Shown in pieces: positions 36,073 to 45,425 of a stretch of DNA of 64,000 nucleotides (positions within the stretch are counted from its first letter, which is position 1; each line of letters starts with the position of its first letter). The stretch comes from Planctomycetota bacterium. Lineage in GTDB: Bacteria > Planctomycetota > Planctomycetia > Pirellulales > Pirellulaceae. The notes under the pieces were generated by a model. That model saw nothing but the letters and a program-made list of their open reading frames with translations. It made no database searches and had not been told where the DNA came from. Location of the stretch: the NCBI GenBank assembly GCA_014238905.1, contig JABAAE010000003.1, forward strand, positions 186,001 through 250,000. Reading direction: 5' to 3'. The position numbers and the translations under genes were made by a program.

Positions 36073-37872
36073 ATGGTAAATCGCAACCTAATTAGCAGTT
36101 TGGAAGACGACGACATCGCTTCCGAACTATCGACACTTTTCGCCGGGTCTGATGAAGACTTTGAACGGGCTTTTGTCGAGAACGAAGTTTTTGAACAAAA
36201 CAGTGAAATTGATCTTAACAAGATCGTCAAAGGCAAAATCCTTCGGGTTGATGACGACAAAGTCCTCATCGATGTTGGTTTTAAGAGCGAAGGTAGCATC
36301 AATCGCGGCGAATGGAACGAGTTAACTGACCCTCTTCCCGAGGTTGGACAAGAAGTCTATGTCTACGTGGAAGACCTCGAAGACGAATTTGGAGAAACGG
36401 ATGACCCCTTCGGGTTGATCTCCATTAGTAAGACCAAAGCCGATCACATCATGCATTGGCAAAAAGTGATCGACAAAGTCCAAGAAGGCGATGTCGTACT
36501 CGGTCAGGTTACCAAAAAGATCAAAGGTGGATTGCTGGTTGAAATTGGTGTTCCAGTATTCCTGCCAGCCAGTCAGGTCGACATTCGCCGACCTGGTGAT
36601 ATCGGCGATTACATTGGGCGTTTTGTCCAATGCGAAGTATTAAAAATCGATCAGGAACGACGAAATATTGTCGTCAGTCGCCGAGCCCTGATTGAAAGTG
36701 AAAGAAAGTACATTCGTGAAATCCTGCTTCGGGAACTCACCGAAGGGGACATCCGCAAGGGAATCGTCAAGAACATTGCCGACTTCGGTGCCTTTGTCGA
36801 TCTAGGTGGAATTGATGGACTCCTTCATATCACCGACATGTCTCACGCCAGGATCAACCATCCCTCCCAGATGGTATCAATGGATCAGGAAATTGATGTC
36901 ATGATTCTCAACATCGATCGGGAAAAAGAAAAGATCGCGTTGGGCCTCAAACAAATGCAGGCCAATCCGTGGGATGAAGTTGAAGAAAAGTATCCCATTG
37001 GAGGTGTCTTCAATGGTGAAGTCGTCAACGTGATGAGCTACGGTGCCTTTGTCAAACTTGAAGACGGAATCGAAGGCCTTGTTCACATTTCTGAGATGTC
37101 ATGGGTGAAACGAATCAATCACCCCAATGAAGTAGTTCAGATTGGTGATGAAATTGAAGTGGCTGTTTTGGGTATCGATCGCAAGGGCGAACAAATGTCC
37201 TTGGGAATGAAGCAGACCCAGAACAACCCTTGGGACAACATTCTGGAAAGATATCCAATTGACGGCTCTGTCAAAGGAAAAGTTCGCAACCTGACCAACT
37301 ACGGCGCGTTTGTCGAATTGGAAGAGGGCATCGATGGACTGCTACACGTCTCGGACATGTCTTGGACCAGGAAAATCAGTCATCCCAACGAAATGTTGGA
37401 AAAAGGTGAAGATGTCGAGTGCAAAATCTTGGCCGTCGATCCGGACCGGCGACGTATCGCCCTGGGAATGAAGCAGTTGGACAATGATCCTTGGGCAACT
37501 GACATCCCGGCGAAGTATCAACCAGGTCAACTAATCAATGGGAAAGTGACCAAAATCACCAACTTTGGAGTTTTTGTCGGTTTAGAAGATGGACTGGAGG
37601 GTCTCCTCCATATCTCTGAATTAGCAGAAGACAAAATCGAAGATGCCCAAAAAGTGGTCAATGTTGGGGATGAATTGGAAGTCAAGGTTTTGCGAGTTGA
37701 CACGGAAGAACGAAAGATTGGTCTTTCGAGAAAGCGTGTCGATTGGACTCCGGAAGAGGAAGCCAAAGAAGCTCAAAAAGAAGCTGCGATCCAGAAGGAA
37801 GAATCTGAACTCAAAGGTGGCCTGGGCGATTCCGGACCTCTCATCAAGTCTCCTTCCGGGGATTCCGAGTAA
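36073..37872 (+). CDS. rpsA: 30S ribosomal protein S1, six S1 domains
   Basis: 599 aa from the ATG at 36073, with AAGGA upstream. Six S1/OB repeats are visible: VKGKILRVDDDKVLIDVGFK, VVLGQVTKKIKGGLLVEIG, IRKGIVKNIADFGAFVDLGG, FNGEVVNVMSYGAFVKLEDG, VKGKVRNLTNYGAFVELEEG and INGKVTKITNFGVFVGLEDG. The last four have the canonical GAFV core with the DGLLH(I/V)S strand; the first two are the ribosome-binding type. It unfolds and recruits mRNA to the 30S subunit. The C-terminus is acidic and Lys-rich (EEEAKEAQKEAAIQKEESEL). A strong terminator follows. Confidence 0.95.
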   Translation: MVNRNLISSLEDDDIASELSTLFAGSDEDFERAFVENEVFEQNSEIDLNKIVKGKILRVDDDKVLIDVGFKSEGSINRGEWNELTDPLPEVGQEVYVYVEDLEDEFGETDDPFGLISISKTKADHIMHWQKVIDKVQEGDVVLGQVTKKIKGGLLVEIGVPVFLPASQVDIRRPGDIGDYIGRFVQCEVLKIDQERRNIVVSRRALIESERKYIREILLRELTEGDIRKGIVKNIADFGAFVDLGGIDGLLHITDMSHARINHPSQMVSMDQEIDVMILNIDREKEKIALGLKQMQANPWDEVEEKYPIGGVFNGEVVNVMSYGAFVKLEDGIEGLVHISEMSWVKRINHPNEVVQIGDEIEVAVLGIDRKGEQMSLGMKQTQNNPWDNILERYPIDGSVKGKVRNLTNYGAFVELEEGIDGLLHVSDMSWTRKISHPNEMLEKGEDVECKILAVDPDRRRIALGMKQLDNDPWATDIPAKYQPGQLINGKVTKITNFGVFVGLEDGLEGLLHISELAEDKIEDAQKVVNVGDELEVKVLRVDTEERKIGLSRKRVDWTPEEEAKEAQKEAAIQKEESELKGGLGDSGPLIKSPSGDSE

Positions 37873-37915
37873 CCCGGAATTCCGGAACACCGCTTTCAAA
37901 TTCGAACAAGACTCA

Positions 37916-37949
37916 AGCCCTTTCGGTATCCCCGAAAGGGCTTTTTTTT
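37916..37949 (+). terminator. Rho-independent terminator of rpsA
   Basis: AGCCCTTTCGG (37916-37926) pairs with CCGAAAGGGCT (37932-37942) over a TATCC loop and runs directly into eight T's. A textbook intrinsic terminator, 44 bp after the stop. Confidence 0.93.
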
Positions 37950-38179
37950 GGATATAGCTGTTAGATCCGGAACAACTTGTCCAATTGACTATTTTTCAAA
38001 AAGGCCTGTCAATTGTTGAATGTCGTCCGATAACTCTTTAGCAGGACGATTTTCAATCAGCATGGACGCGATATTCTTCATTGAACGTTTGGTGTTTTTG
38101 GCGTTTCTCCAACCTTGTATAAGGGCGGCGGATTCGGTCAACTCCCATTTCGTTCACGAAAAAAAGTGAATTCAGTTCC
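37950..38179 (+). other. Spacer before the sigma-factor gene
   Basis: With the rpsA 3' region it makes a 307-bp gap. After the terminator nothing coding is seen. It should hold the sigma-factor promoter, but no clear -10/-35 pair is evident. Confidence 0.45.
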
Positions 38180-39103
38180 ATGGTTGAACAAGTTCAAGAT
38201 AACGGTGTCGACAAAAATGAGACCGTTAATCAGGTTAATGAGATCGATGTTTCCAGTAGCCTTCAATCGCCTCTGGAAACGTACCTCCGCGAAATCAATG
38301 AGACCAAGCTGTTAACCGCTGCGGAGGAAAAACAGCTGGCAACCGCCATCGCGTTGGGAGATGTGCGGGCTCGTGACCGAATGGTCCGCGCCAACCTCCG
38401 ACTGGTCGTCAACATCGCTCGTGGCTATACGGGCAAGGGATTGGGGCTTCAGGACCTAATCGAAGAAGGCAACCTGGGACTTCTCCGCGCCGTTGAAGGA
38501 TTTGATCCTGCCGTAGGCACTCGGTTCAGCACCTATGCCAGTTATTGGATTAAGCAATCCATCAAGAGAGCGCTGATCAATTCGGCCAAGACGATTCGAA
38601 TTCCAGCCTATATGGTCGAACTGCTGTCGAAATGGCGAAGAGCGAATAATCGCCTGAGTGAAGAATTGGGGCGAACTCCGACGCCGGAAGAAATCACACG
38701 CCTGCTTGGCCTTCCCAAAAAGAAACTGCCGATCATCAAGAAGGCAATTCGGATCTACAACTCTACGCCGCAGACAGATCAGGCTGATTCGGGTTGGTCA
38801 CTCGGCGAGATGATCATGGATGAAAGGATGAAAAACCCGGAAGACGAATTAGTCGAATCGGACGTCCTGGCCCGTGTCATGGAGATGTTGGACGAAATGG
38901 ATATTCGGGAAGCAACTGTTCTGAGAATGAGGTTTGGACTCAACGATCAGGATTCCCATACCCTGAAAGAAATCGGCGAAAAACTTGGGTTAACCCGGGA
39001 ACGGGTCCGCCAGATTGAGACCGAGGCGCTCAAAAAACTGAACGACGGTTTGAAAGACGCTAAAGAGAGAACGATCTTCGTGAAGTCGTTCCGAGCAAGC
39101 TGA
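38180..39103 (+). CDS. Sigma-70 family RNA polymerase sigma factor (RpoD/RpoS-like)
   Basis: 307 aa. Region 1.2 is present (SPLETYLREINETKLLTAAEE), then region 2 with DLIEEGNLGLLRAVEGFDP and GTRFSTYASYWIKQSIKRAL (2.1-2.4), region 3 (RRANNRLSEELGRTPTPEEI) and region 4 with MDIREATVLRMRFGLNDQDSH and the helix-turn-helix TLKEIGEKLGLTRERVRQIE. No region 1.1 or large non-conserved insert exists, so this is probably a group 2 factor or a compact primary factor, not the long RpoD type. Region 2.4 suggests recognition of TATAAT-like elements. It stands alone after rpsA. Confidence 0.93.
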   Translation: MVEQVQDNGVDKNETVNQVNEIDVSSSLQSPLETYLREINETKLLTAAEEKQLATAIALGDVRARDRMVRANLRLVVNIARGYTGKGLGLQDLIEEGNLGLLRAVEGFDPAVGTRFSTYASYWIKQSIKRALINSAKTIRIPAYMVELLSKWRRANNRLSEELGRTPTPEEITRLLGLPKKKLPIIKKAIRIYNSTPQTDQADSGWSLGEMIMDERMKNPEDELVESDVLARVMEMLDEMDIREATVLRMRFGLNDQDSHTLKEIGEKLGLTRERVRQIETEALKKLNDGLKDAKERTIFVKSFRAS

Positions 39104-39583
39104 TCGACTCGATCCCAAGTCATGCCACCGGGAGTGGCATCAAAAGATCAAGCACTTTAGTTCGGCATCGGCGAAGATCCGTTGACGCTTAATGAAACCG
39201 CGAGTCCAGCTCATCACTGACCGAGAAATCAACAGCCGATTCCGGCCAAGTTAAACAGTAATCCGTCGCGTGCCTTTTCCACCGGCGGCCCGAAATTCAG
39301 GAGGTTGAATTCTCCTTCATCCGGGCAAACCAACTTTCTCTGGCAACCCCCATGTTGCCCCACATTCGTTCGTCCAATAGTAGCGGTTGTGCGGAGGTTT
39401 CCAATCAATCCGGCGATCCTCTCTCTCGAATCTCATTCTCACTGACTCAGTCGGAGGATCCCTTACTCCGAAACCTGGGCTCTAGAATAAGGTAGACTGA
39501 CATTCCCGTTGAGTGGCATAGCCACTCTGTACCGGGATTAATCATGAGCTTCTGTTTACTATCCGGTCGATCTTTTTGAATCC
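39104..39583 (+). other. Spacer between the sigma factor and kinase genes
   Basis: 480 bp without a recognisable gene. A 7-bp hairpin ATGCCAC-CGGGA-GTGGCAT (39122-39140) sits 18 bp after the sigma-factor stop; it lacks a U-tract but may mark the transcript end. A minus-strand ORF (39447-39701) overlaps the kinase start and looks spurious. Confidence 0.5.
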
Positions 39584-41041
39584 ATGTCCAATATCGGCGT
39601 AAAACGGTTCGTAGAATTGCTGCAGAAAAGCCGTCTGCTGCCGGACGTCCTCTTACGCAATGCGCTGACACAACTGAAGGATGAGAACGACGGTCAACCA
39701 CTAGCCGACACTAGCTTCGTGACCCAACGTCTGATTGAAATGGAGTTGATCACCAAATGGCAATCCGACAAGCTTCTAAGTCAGAAATATAAAGGCTTCT
39801 TTCTAGGGAAATATAAAATCCTAGAGCATATTGGCACCGGTGGCATGAGTAGTGTTTACCTTGTCGAACACATGCAAATGCGACAGCGGCGAGCCATCAA
39901 AGTCCTGCCACGAAAACGGGTTGCCGACAAAACCTACCTTGAACGATTTTATATTGAGGCCCGCGCTTCTGCTTCGTTGGACCATCCGAATATCGTTCAT
40001 GCATTTGACGTCGATCATGACGAGGACAGCCAAACACACTACTTGATTATGGAGTATGTGGACGGACGGGACGTTGGCAAGATTGTCGAGCAGGATGGCC
40101 AGGTACCCATAAGGGATGCTGCGCGGTACATCGCCCAAGCGGCCGAAGCCTTACAGTTCGCGCACGACGAGGGGGTCATTCACCGGGATGTCAAACCTGG
40201 AAACCTTCTTGTCGACAAAAACAATGTTGTCAAAATTTTAGATATGGGTTTGGCCTTGTTTAAAGAGGACGAGTATTCCCTCACTCTTGAATTTAACGAA
40301 AAGATCCTCGGAACCGCCGACTACCTGGCCCCCGAACAAGCCATTAACAGCCATACGGTAGACCATCGGGCTGACGTCTATGGATTGGGTTGCACATTTT
40401 TTTTCATGTTGGCTGGTGAACCCCCCTTTAACATTGGCTCATTGGCCCAACGCATCGCCATGCATCAATCCAAACATCCCCAGCCGATATCGAAATACCG
40501 GGATGACTGCCCGCCTGAGTTGCAGCAGATCCTGGAAAAGATGATGAAAAAAGACCCGGAGCATCGATTTCAAACCTGTGGCGACGTCAACCGCATTCTA
40601 ATGGCATGGTTAGCCGGACAAAAAATCCAAATCGGATCATCGGCCCAGGTCATTTCAGGTGGCTCTGGAGCCGGAAATTCTGATGTGCTGGAATCGGGGA
40701 TCCACTCCGGTACAGCCAATGCGGAAAATGGCGGAGAATCCTCGTCAGGTTCGATTGATGACACGATTCGCCAATCAGCATCGAGCAGTTCATCCTATTC
40801 CAAAAACGTACTGAATTCTGTTTCGTTTTCGGATATAGTCGCCGGATCAGAAATACAATCCGATACCCCTACCATCGAGCCGAACACGGACTCCCGGAAA
40901 GTCTCGAAGCCTGATAGCAACGTTAAAACGACTATTGGTGTTTCTCCTGTTTTCCTAGTATCGATCGTTCTTCTGTCGGTTTTTGCTTCTTCAGCGTTTA
41001 CCATTCTTATTCTGGACTGGTTACGCATGCTGGGTGGCTAA
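39584..41041 (+). CDS. Receptor-type Ser/Thr protein kinase with a planctomycete N-terminal helical module
   Basis: 485 aa. An N-terminal helical segment (1-75; LLQKSRLLPDVLLRNAL...LADTSFVTQRLIEMELITKWQSDKLL) precedes the kinase domain and is typical of a subset of planctomycete kinases. The kinase domain spans about 76-345: GTGGMSSVYL loop, AIKVL lysine, HRDVKPGN (His200), DMG in place of DFG, and LAPEQA. A Ser/Gly/Asn-rich linker follows (about 360-445), then one C-terminal transmembrane helix (VSIVLLSVFASSAFTILIL), leaving about 6 residues outside, so no real extracytoplasmic sensor exists. Probably a membrane-tethered cytoplasmic kinase; targets unknown. It stands alone between two spacers. 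Confidence 0.9.
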   Translation: MSNIGVKRFVELLQKSRLLPDVLLRNALTQLKDENDGQPLADTSFVTQRLIEMELITKWQSDKLLSQKYKGFFLGKYKILEHIGTGGMSSVYLVEHMQMRQRRAIKVLPRKRVADKTYLERFYIEARASASLDHPNIVHAFDVDHDEDSQTHYLIMEYVDGRDVGKIVEQDGQVPIRDAARYIAQAAEALQFAHDEGVIHRDVKPGNLLVDKNNVVKILDMGLALFKEDEYSLTLEFNEKILGTADYLAPEQAINSHTVDHRADVYGLGCTFFFMLAGEPPFNIGSLAQRIAMHQSKHPQPISKYRDDCPPELQQILEKMMKKDPEHRFQTCGDVNRILMAWLAGQKIQIGSSAQVISGGSGAGNSDVLESGIHSGTANAENGGESSSGSIDDTIRQSASSSSSYSKNVLNSVSFSDIVAGSEIQSDTPTIEPNTDSRKVSKPDSNVKTTIGVSPVFLVSIVLLSVFASSAFTILILDWLRMLGG

Positions 41042-41583
41042 CCGCCTTCACAGGCTGGGCTCCCCGTTATTGTCACGCATGTTGTCATCCGAAGGTGCCT
41101 TCCCCAGCCTCCTCTGCTGGTCGTTTCCACTTCAAACCTAGGTTGTTCAAGAAGGGCTATACGTTGTTCCGTAAAGGCTAATCGGGGGGGCCTGAGAGGA
41201 TCCTTGGGGGCGGAGATTTTTGTGCAGGTCATGCCACCGAAACAGAACCCGATTATCTTTCAAAACAGGTCATAATGAGAATACCCGCCCACCAACGATT
41301 TTCGAGGCGACCGATTGGGAGCAAGAACGCCCCCAAGCTCCCTAAAAATCGGCAAACCTTGAAGAAACGGCTAAAACGTCCCCCTCAGCCGTCTGTTGGA
41401 TGAGTACTATTTGCAGGTAAAATCGCTTGCCTTACGGATGACTTTCGGCCAGACCGTTTGATCTTTGGTTTCCCTGATTCGAGTCGCGACCTATACTTAA
41501 AGCAGGGTCATCCTGAGGATTCTGACTTTAAAGCAGTCCGATCACATTAATTTCGTCCACTTATCCTTTCCCGGGAGCTGTGA
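41042..41583 (+). other. Spacer upstream of the heme-motif protein
   Basis: 542 bp. A 64-residue minus-strand ORF (41038-41232) has no family character. No hairpin with a U-tract, tRNA or repeat is seen. Confidence 0.5.
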
Positions 41584-43449
41584 GTGCAGTCTTTGAAACC
41601 AATTGCCTGTCTTATTCTGGGGACCAGCTTATCGATTTTTTCTTTCGATAGTGTTTCCGCTCAAACGGCACAACAACGGGCAGCCATCGAAAAAGTAAAT
41701 GCCATGATGCTCCAAGCGGGGCAGCAATACTCCTCAAAAAAGTATTCCGATTGTGCCGCGACCGTGAAGCGAATCCAGGTCGACATCGAAACACTCACCA
41801 TCTCCCGAGATGCAAGAGTGATTCGAGCACTTCGACCGACCTACACTCGACTACAAAAGGCTCACTCCCTGCTGGAACTGGAGGGGTACTCCCTCCCAGC
41901 ACTCAAGCCTCTCAACCCTCCCAAAGGAAAACCTGGCATGCCGCCTACCGGTGTTAGCTTTTCCAAAACAATCGCGCCAATTCTGGTCAACAACTGTGGT
42001 CGATGTCATGTCAATCAGGCTCGAGGCCGGTTTTCGATGGCTACCTATCCGGCTCTGATGAGCGGTCCCAACAATAATCGTGTCATTTTTCCGGGTGATG
42101 CCAGCGGCAGCCGACTGATAGAAGTCCTTGAGGATGGAGAAATGCCGCCAAATGGAAAAATAAAAGATGATGATTTAGCGGCGCTCAAGAAATGGATTGC
42201 CGAAGGCGCTAAATCGGACGCCGAAGACGCAACTGCAAATTTAAACGAGATTGCCAGGGCAGCTGACCCGGACGGGACACCGGCACCCGAAGCCAAAGTG
42301 GTTAAATCCACCGGCAAGGAAACGATCAGCTTTGCTTTCGACATCGCTCCTATCTTTGTCACCAATTGCAATGGCTGCCATTACGACATCCAGAACAACG
42401 CCCGCGGCGGCCTCAATGTTTCGACTTTTCGGCAGTTAATCCGTGGTGGTGATACCGGGCAGGCAATCGTCCAGGGCAAACCAGCCGAAAGCCTTTTGCT
42501 CAAACGGCTGAAAGGTGAAGGTGGAACTCGAATGCCAGCCGGTCGACCTCCGTTGAAGGATGATGAATTAGCCAAAATCGAAAAGTGGATTCTTGAAGGA
42601 GCAACCTTTGACGCCACCGATGATCGGGAAGACATCAAACCGATCTATCAACTTGCCAAAGCAACCCGGTCTACCCATGAGGAGCTAATGAGTGAACGAC
42701 TCGTTTCTTCGAAGAGAAACTGGACGTTATTCATGCCGGGTACCCCGCCGAACAAGGTGGAAACCGACAGCTTTGTGATTTACGGCGACATGTCCGAATC
42801 GGTACTTCAATCCTATGCGAAACTCGCTGAAAAAATCTCTCCCAAAATCAAGAGGACATTTTTAGGCCAAAACGGACCTCTTGTAAAAGGACGAGTCACG
42901 CTGTTTCTGTTTAAGCAACGCTATGACTACAGTGAATTCGGTAAAATGGTGGAGAAACGGGATATTCCAAAAGGATGGAAAGGGCATTTCCGCTATGACG
43001 TGATCAACGCTTACGGTGCCATAATTCTCCCTAGAAATGATGATGATTACTCCGAGGAAGCGTTGTTTGCGCAGCAAATATCTGGTGTTTTGGTTGCAAG
43101 CCTTGGAAAAAACACGCCCTCATGGTTTTCCGAAGGTGCCGCTCGTGTCGTCGCAAAAAAGCTGGATCCAAAAGACCCGCGTATCGACCAATGGAAAGAG
43201 AAACTGGGTATGATTGCCGCCAAAATTCAAACTGGCGATGAGTTCGTTCGAGGTCAGCTTCCACCTGAGGACACCGCTTTGGCGGGCTACGCCTTTGTCC
43301 AGTTTCTGATGAACAATCGGTCTGCTTTTACAAATCTCATTAAAGCGTTGCGGGATGGAAACGATTTTGAAAAAGCTTTTTCGGTTATTTACCGAGGTAC
43401 TCCATCGGAAGTTGCCAAAAAGTGGATGGGCAAGGGACGCGGTAACTGA
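41584..43449 (+). CDS. Exported protein with two PSCyt1-like heme motifs and a degenerate gluzincin-like domain
   Basis: 621 aa, GTG start with CGGGAG at 41572-41577. Signal peptide with a cut after DSVSA. A helical region follows, then two planctomycete cytochrome-type domains with CGRCH (about 138-142) and CNGCH (about 262-266), each followed by the usual GGLNVSTF / ARGRFSMATY and PAGRPPLKDDELAKIEKWI patterns. The C-terminal 230 residues look like the peptidase MA-like/DUF1570 gluzincin fold, ending with PSWFSEGAARVV. At the place of HExxH the sequence is QQISG (in LFAQQISGVLVASLG, about 495-509), so zinc binding and catalysis are probably lost. SEGAA and the overall layout are kept. It may act in binding rather than cleavage. 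Stands alone. Confidence 0.85.
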   Translation: MQSLKPIACLILGTSLSIFSFDSVSAQTAQQRAAIEKVNAMMLQAGQQYSSKKYSDCAATVKRIQVDIETLTISRDARVIRALRPTYTRLQKAHSLLELEGYSLPALKPLNPPKGKPGMPPTGVSFSKTIAPILVNNCGRCHVNQARGRFSMATYPALMSGPNNNRVIFPGDASGSRLIEVLEDGEMPPNGKIKDDDLAALKKWIAEGAKSDAEDATANLNEIARAADPDGTPAPEAKVVKSTGKETISFAFDIAPIFVTNCNGCHYDIQNNARGGLNVSTFRQLIRGGDTGQAIVQGKPAESLLLKRLKGEGGTRMPAGRPPLKDDELAKIEKWILEGATFDATDDREDIKPIYQLAKATRSTHEELMSERLVSSKRNWTLFMPGTPPNKVETDSFVIYGDMSESVLQSYAKLAEKISPKIKRTFLGQNGPLVKGRVTLFLFKQRYDYSEFGKMVEKRDIPKGWKGHFRYDVINAYGAIILPRNDDDYSEEALFAQQISGVLVASLGKNTPSWFSEGAARVVAKKLDPKDPRIDQWKEKLGMIAAKIQTGDEFVRGQLPPEDTALAGYAFVQFLMNNRSAFTNLIKALRDGNDFEKAFSVIYRGTPSEVAKKWMGKGRGN

Positions 43450-43621
43450 TAGAAGTTCGGCTGAAAATGGAGAAGGGACCTGCTCACTTCAAAGCCAGAA
43501 AAAACTGAATGGAATTGATTTTTTTGGGTAGGCAGAATTATCGGCCGTCTCTCATTTCCAACGGTAGTCGCGGACTACTGATTTAAACCACTTTCCAAGT
43601 TTCAATTGTTTGATCGTCTGA

Positions 43622-44722
43622 ATGATATTCGACTGCCATTTGGATCTCGCCATGAATGCGGTTCATTGGAACCGCGATCTGACAAAACCACTAGACCAGA
43701 TTCGATTACGCGAATCAGGAATGGTCGACAAACTCGACCGTGGCAACGGTGTCGTCTGTTTTGAAGAAATGAGCAAAGGGAATATCAGGTTTTGCATTGC
43801 AACGCAAATTGCGCACAGCGTTTCGCAAAACAGCCCATTGCCCGGCTGGAACAGTCCGGAAATTGCCTGGGCTCAAACACAGGCCCAACTCGCCTGGTAT
43901 CGGGCGATGGAAAACAGGGGATCGCTAAAACAGATCACCCAAGCGGCCGATCTTGAATTTCTGCTGAACCACGATCAGGCAAGCTGCCCAATTGGATTCG
44001 TCCTCAGCTTGGAGGGAGCGGATTCCCTTTTGGATTTGAGTTTTCTGGGGCAAGCTTACCAGGATGGGCTGCGAATTGTGGGCCCAGCCCATTACGGTCC
44101 AGGACGATATGCCGCAGGCACCGGCGAGACTGCCGGTTTCACTGAAATCGGTTTTGACCTTTTGAAGGAAATGACTGCACTGAAGATGATTCTCGATGTC
44201 ACGCACCTTACGGATAAGGGGTTCGACCAAGCTCTTGAACAATTTGGTGGACCGCTGATTGCCAGTCATCATAATTGCCGAAAATTAGTCGATCATCAAC
44301 GTCAATTGACCGACCAGCAAATCCGGCAACTATTGGATCGAGGTGCTATTATTGGCGTTGCCTTAGATGCCTGGATGCTGATCCCAAACTGGAAGAGAGG
44401 AGAAACGACACCCGACGAAACGGGGGTTTCCCTCCACAATGTCGCCGATCAGATTGAACACGTTTGCCAGATCGCCGGCAACGCGAATCATTCGGTCATC
44501 GGTTCGGATCTCGACGGAGGATTTGGACATGAGCAAACCCCCAAAGAAGTCACTACCATTTGCAAATTAAATCTCTTGGACGCCATTCTTGAAAAACGGG
44601 GATTTCCAGAAATCGATCGCAAAAAAATTATGCATGCCAATGCCATTGAGTTTTTCCGCCGGCATTTACCCCATCAGTCGTCGGTCAAGACAGGTCCGGG
44701 ATCCACTGATTCAAGCAACTGA
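43622..44722 (+). CDS. Membrane-dipeptidase family protein (peptidase M19)
   Basis: 366 aa. The N-terminal metal-binding HxD is in FDCHLDLAMNAVHW. Further family motifs are GFVLSLEGADSLLD with the bridging Glu, GLRIVGPAHYGPGRYA, LDVTHLTDKGFDQALE and GGPLIASHHNCRK with His ligands, and VIGSDLDGGFG near the end. Renal-dipeptidase homologues cleave dipeptides, and in bacteria often D-amino-acid-containing ones; the substrate here is unknown. No signal peptide is present (MIFDCHLD is the very start), so it is cytoplasmic, unlike the mammalian enzyme. The C-terminus is followed by a small conserved gene 162 bp downstream. Confidence 0.9.
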   Translation: MIFDCHLDLAMNAVHWNRDLTKPLDQIRLRESGMVDKLDRGNGVVCFEEMSKGNIRFCIATQIAHSVSQNSPLPGWNSPEIAWAQTQAQLAWYRAMENRGSLKQITQAADLEFLLNHDQASCPIGFVLSLEGADSLLDLSFLGQAYQDGLRIVGPAHYGPGRYAAGTGETAGFTEIGFDLLKEMTALKMILDVTHLTDKGFDQALEQFGGPLIASHHNCRKLVDHQRQLTDQQIRQLLDRGAIIGVALDAWMLIPNWKRGETTPDETGVSLHNVADQIEHVCQIAGNANHSVIGSDLDGGFGHEQTPKEVTTICKLNLLDAILEKRGFPEIDRKKIMHANAIEFFRRHLPHQSSVKTGPGSTDSSN

Positions 44723-44883
44723 ATCCCGCCTCCTCTAACGGCCAATGCGAATCCCGTTCATTGTTGGTCCGCTCTACTTTAACCAAGATCAAATCGCAAG
44801 CTGTAGGCACGGCCAGGACATTGGTCTAGAACAAAACATGCTAACATGGACCACTGGCCCCTTTTCCTGAGAACCCCAGCGTC

Positions 44884-45069
44884 ATGAAAAACACCGATCC
44901 GTTTGAAAAACCTAGAGAAAACTTTGATGAGTTGATTGAACAGATCAGTTCGCCCGACTCTCCTGTTGGTATCGATGCCAAATACACACACGCCATCATC
45001 ATCGATTATCTAAGGCAAATTTCTCACCGACTCGACTCGATTGAGTCAATCATGAAATCGAGACCCTAA
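44884..45069 (+). CDS. Small conserved-looking cytoplasmic protein, unknown function
   Basis: 61 aa, MKNTDPFEKPRENFDELIEQ, with a C-terminal helix containing YTHAIIIDYLRQISHRLDSI. The heptad-like pattern of the last 30 residues suggests a coiled-coil dimer. I recall similar small Asp/Glu-rich proteins with a 'H-x-I-I-x-x-Y-L-x-x-I' core in planctomycetes, but cannot name a family. The codon pattern looks like a real gene, yet there is only a weak GAG upstream. It sits between the M19 peptidase and a spacer. Confidence 0.55.
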   Translation: MKNTDPFEKPRENFDELIEQISSPDSPVGIDAKYTHAIIIDYLRQISHRLDSIESIMKSRP

Positions 45070-45425
45070 ATTCTGTATTTCAGAGTTGGCCCGAGCTGAC
45101 AAATTTCCGTTGATGATTCCGCTAATGGTTGACCTGAATGCCGGCTAATGGCGAGCCAGTCCGATCATCCTCAATTTGATTGCGAATCACCCGTTGGAGT
45201 CGTTTTCACCGCAACCGCAGTAAATTTGGAGCATCGGGTGAAATGGGAAGCAGCCTATTTCATTTCGATTCAAACCGGTGGAGCCACAGACCGAAATGAC
45301 GAAATCGACTCCTTTCCCCAATTTATTGTAGCTATTTTGGATCTACCCACCTCGCGAGTCACGGGATAAACTGTTTGTTAGGCGAGTGTCCATTCAATTA
45401 GTTGTGATTTTCAAGAAGGCGAGTG
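45070..45425 (+). other. Spacer upstream of the EF-hand gene
   Basis: 356 bp. A 73-codon plus-strand ORF (45148-45369) lacks a ribosome-binding site and any recognisable motif; I do not call it a gene. The gene that follows has AGAAGGCGAG just before its ATG. Confidence 0.5.

Noticed and set aside
45148-45369. 73-codon ORF upstream of the EF-hand gene
   Set aside because: No Shine-Dalgarno, no motif, and untypical composition; left as spacer.
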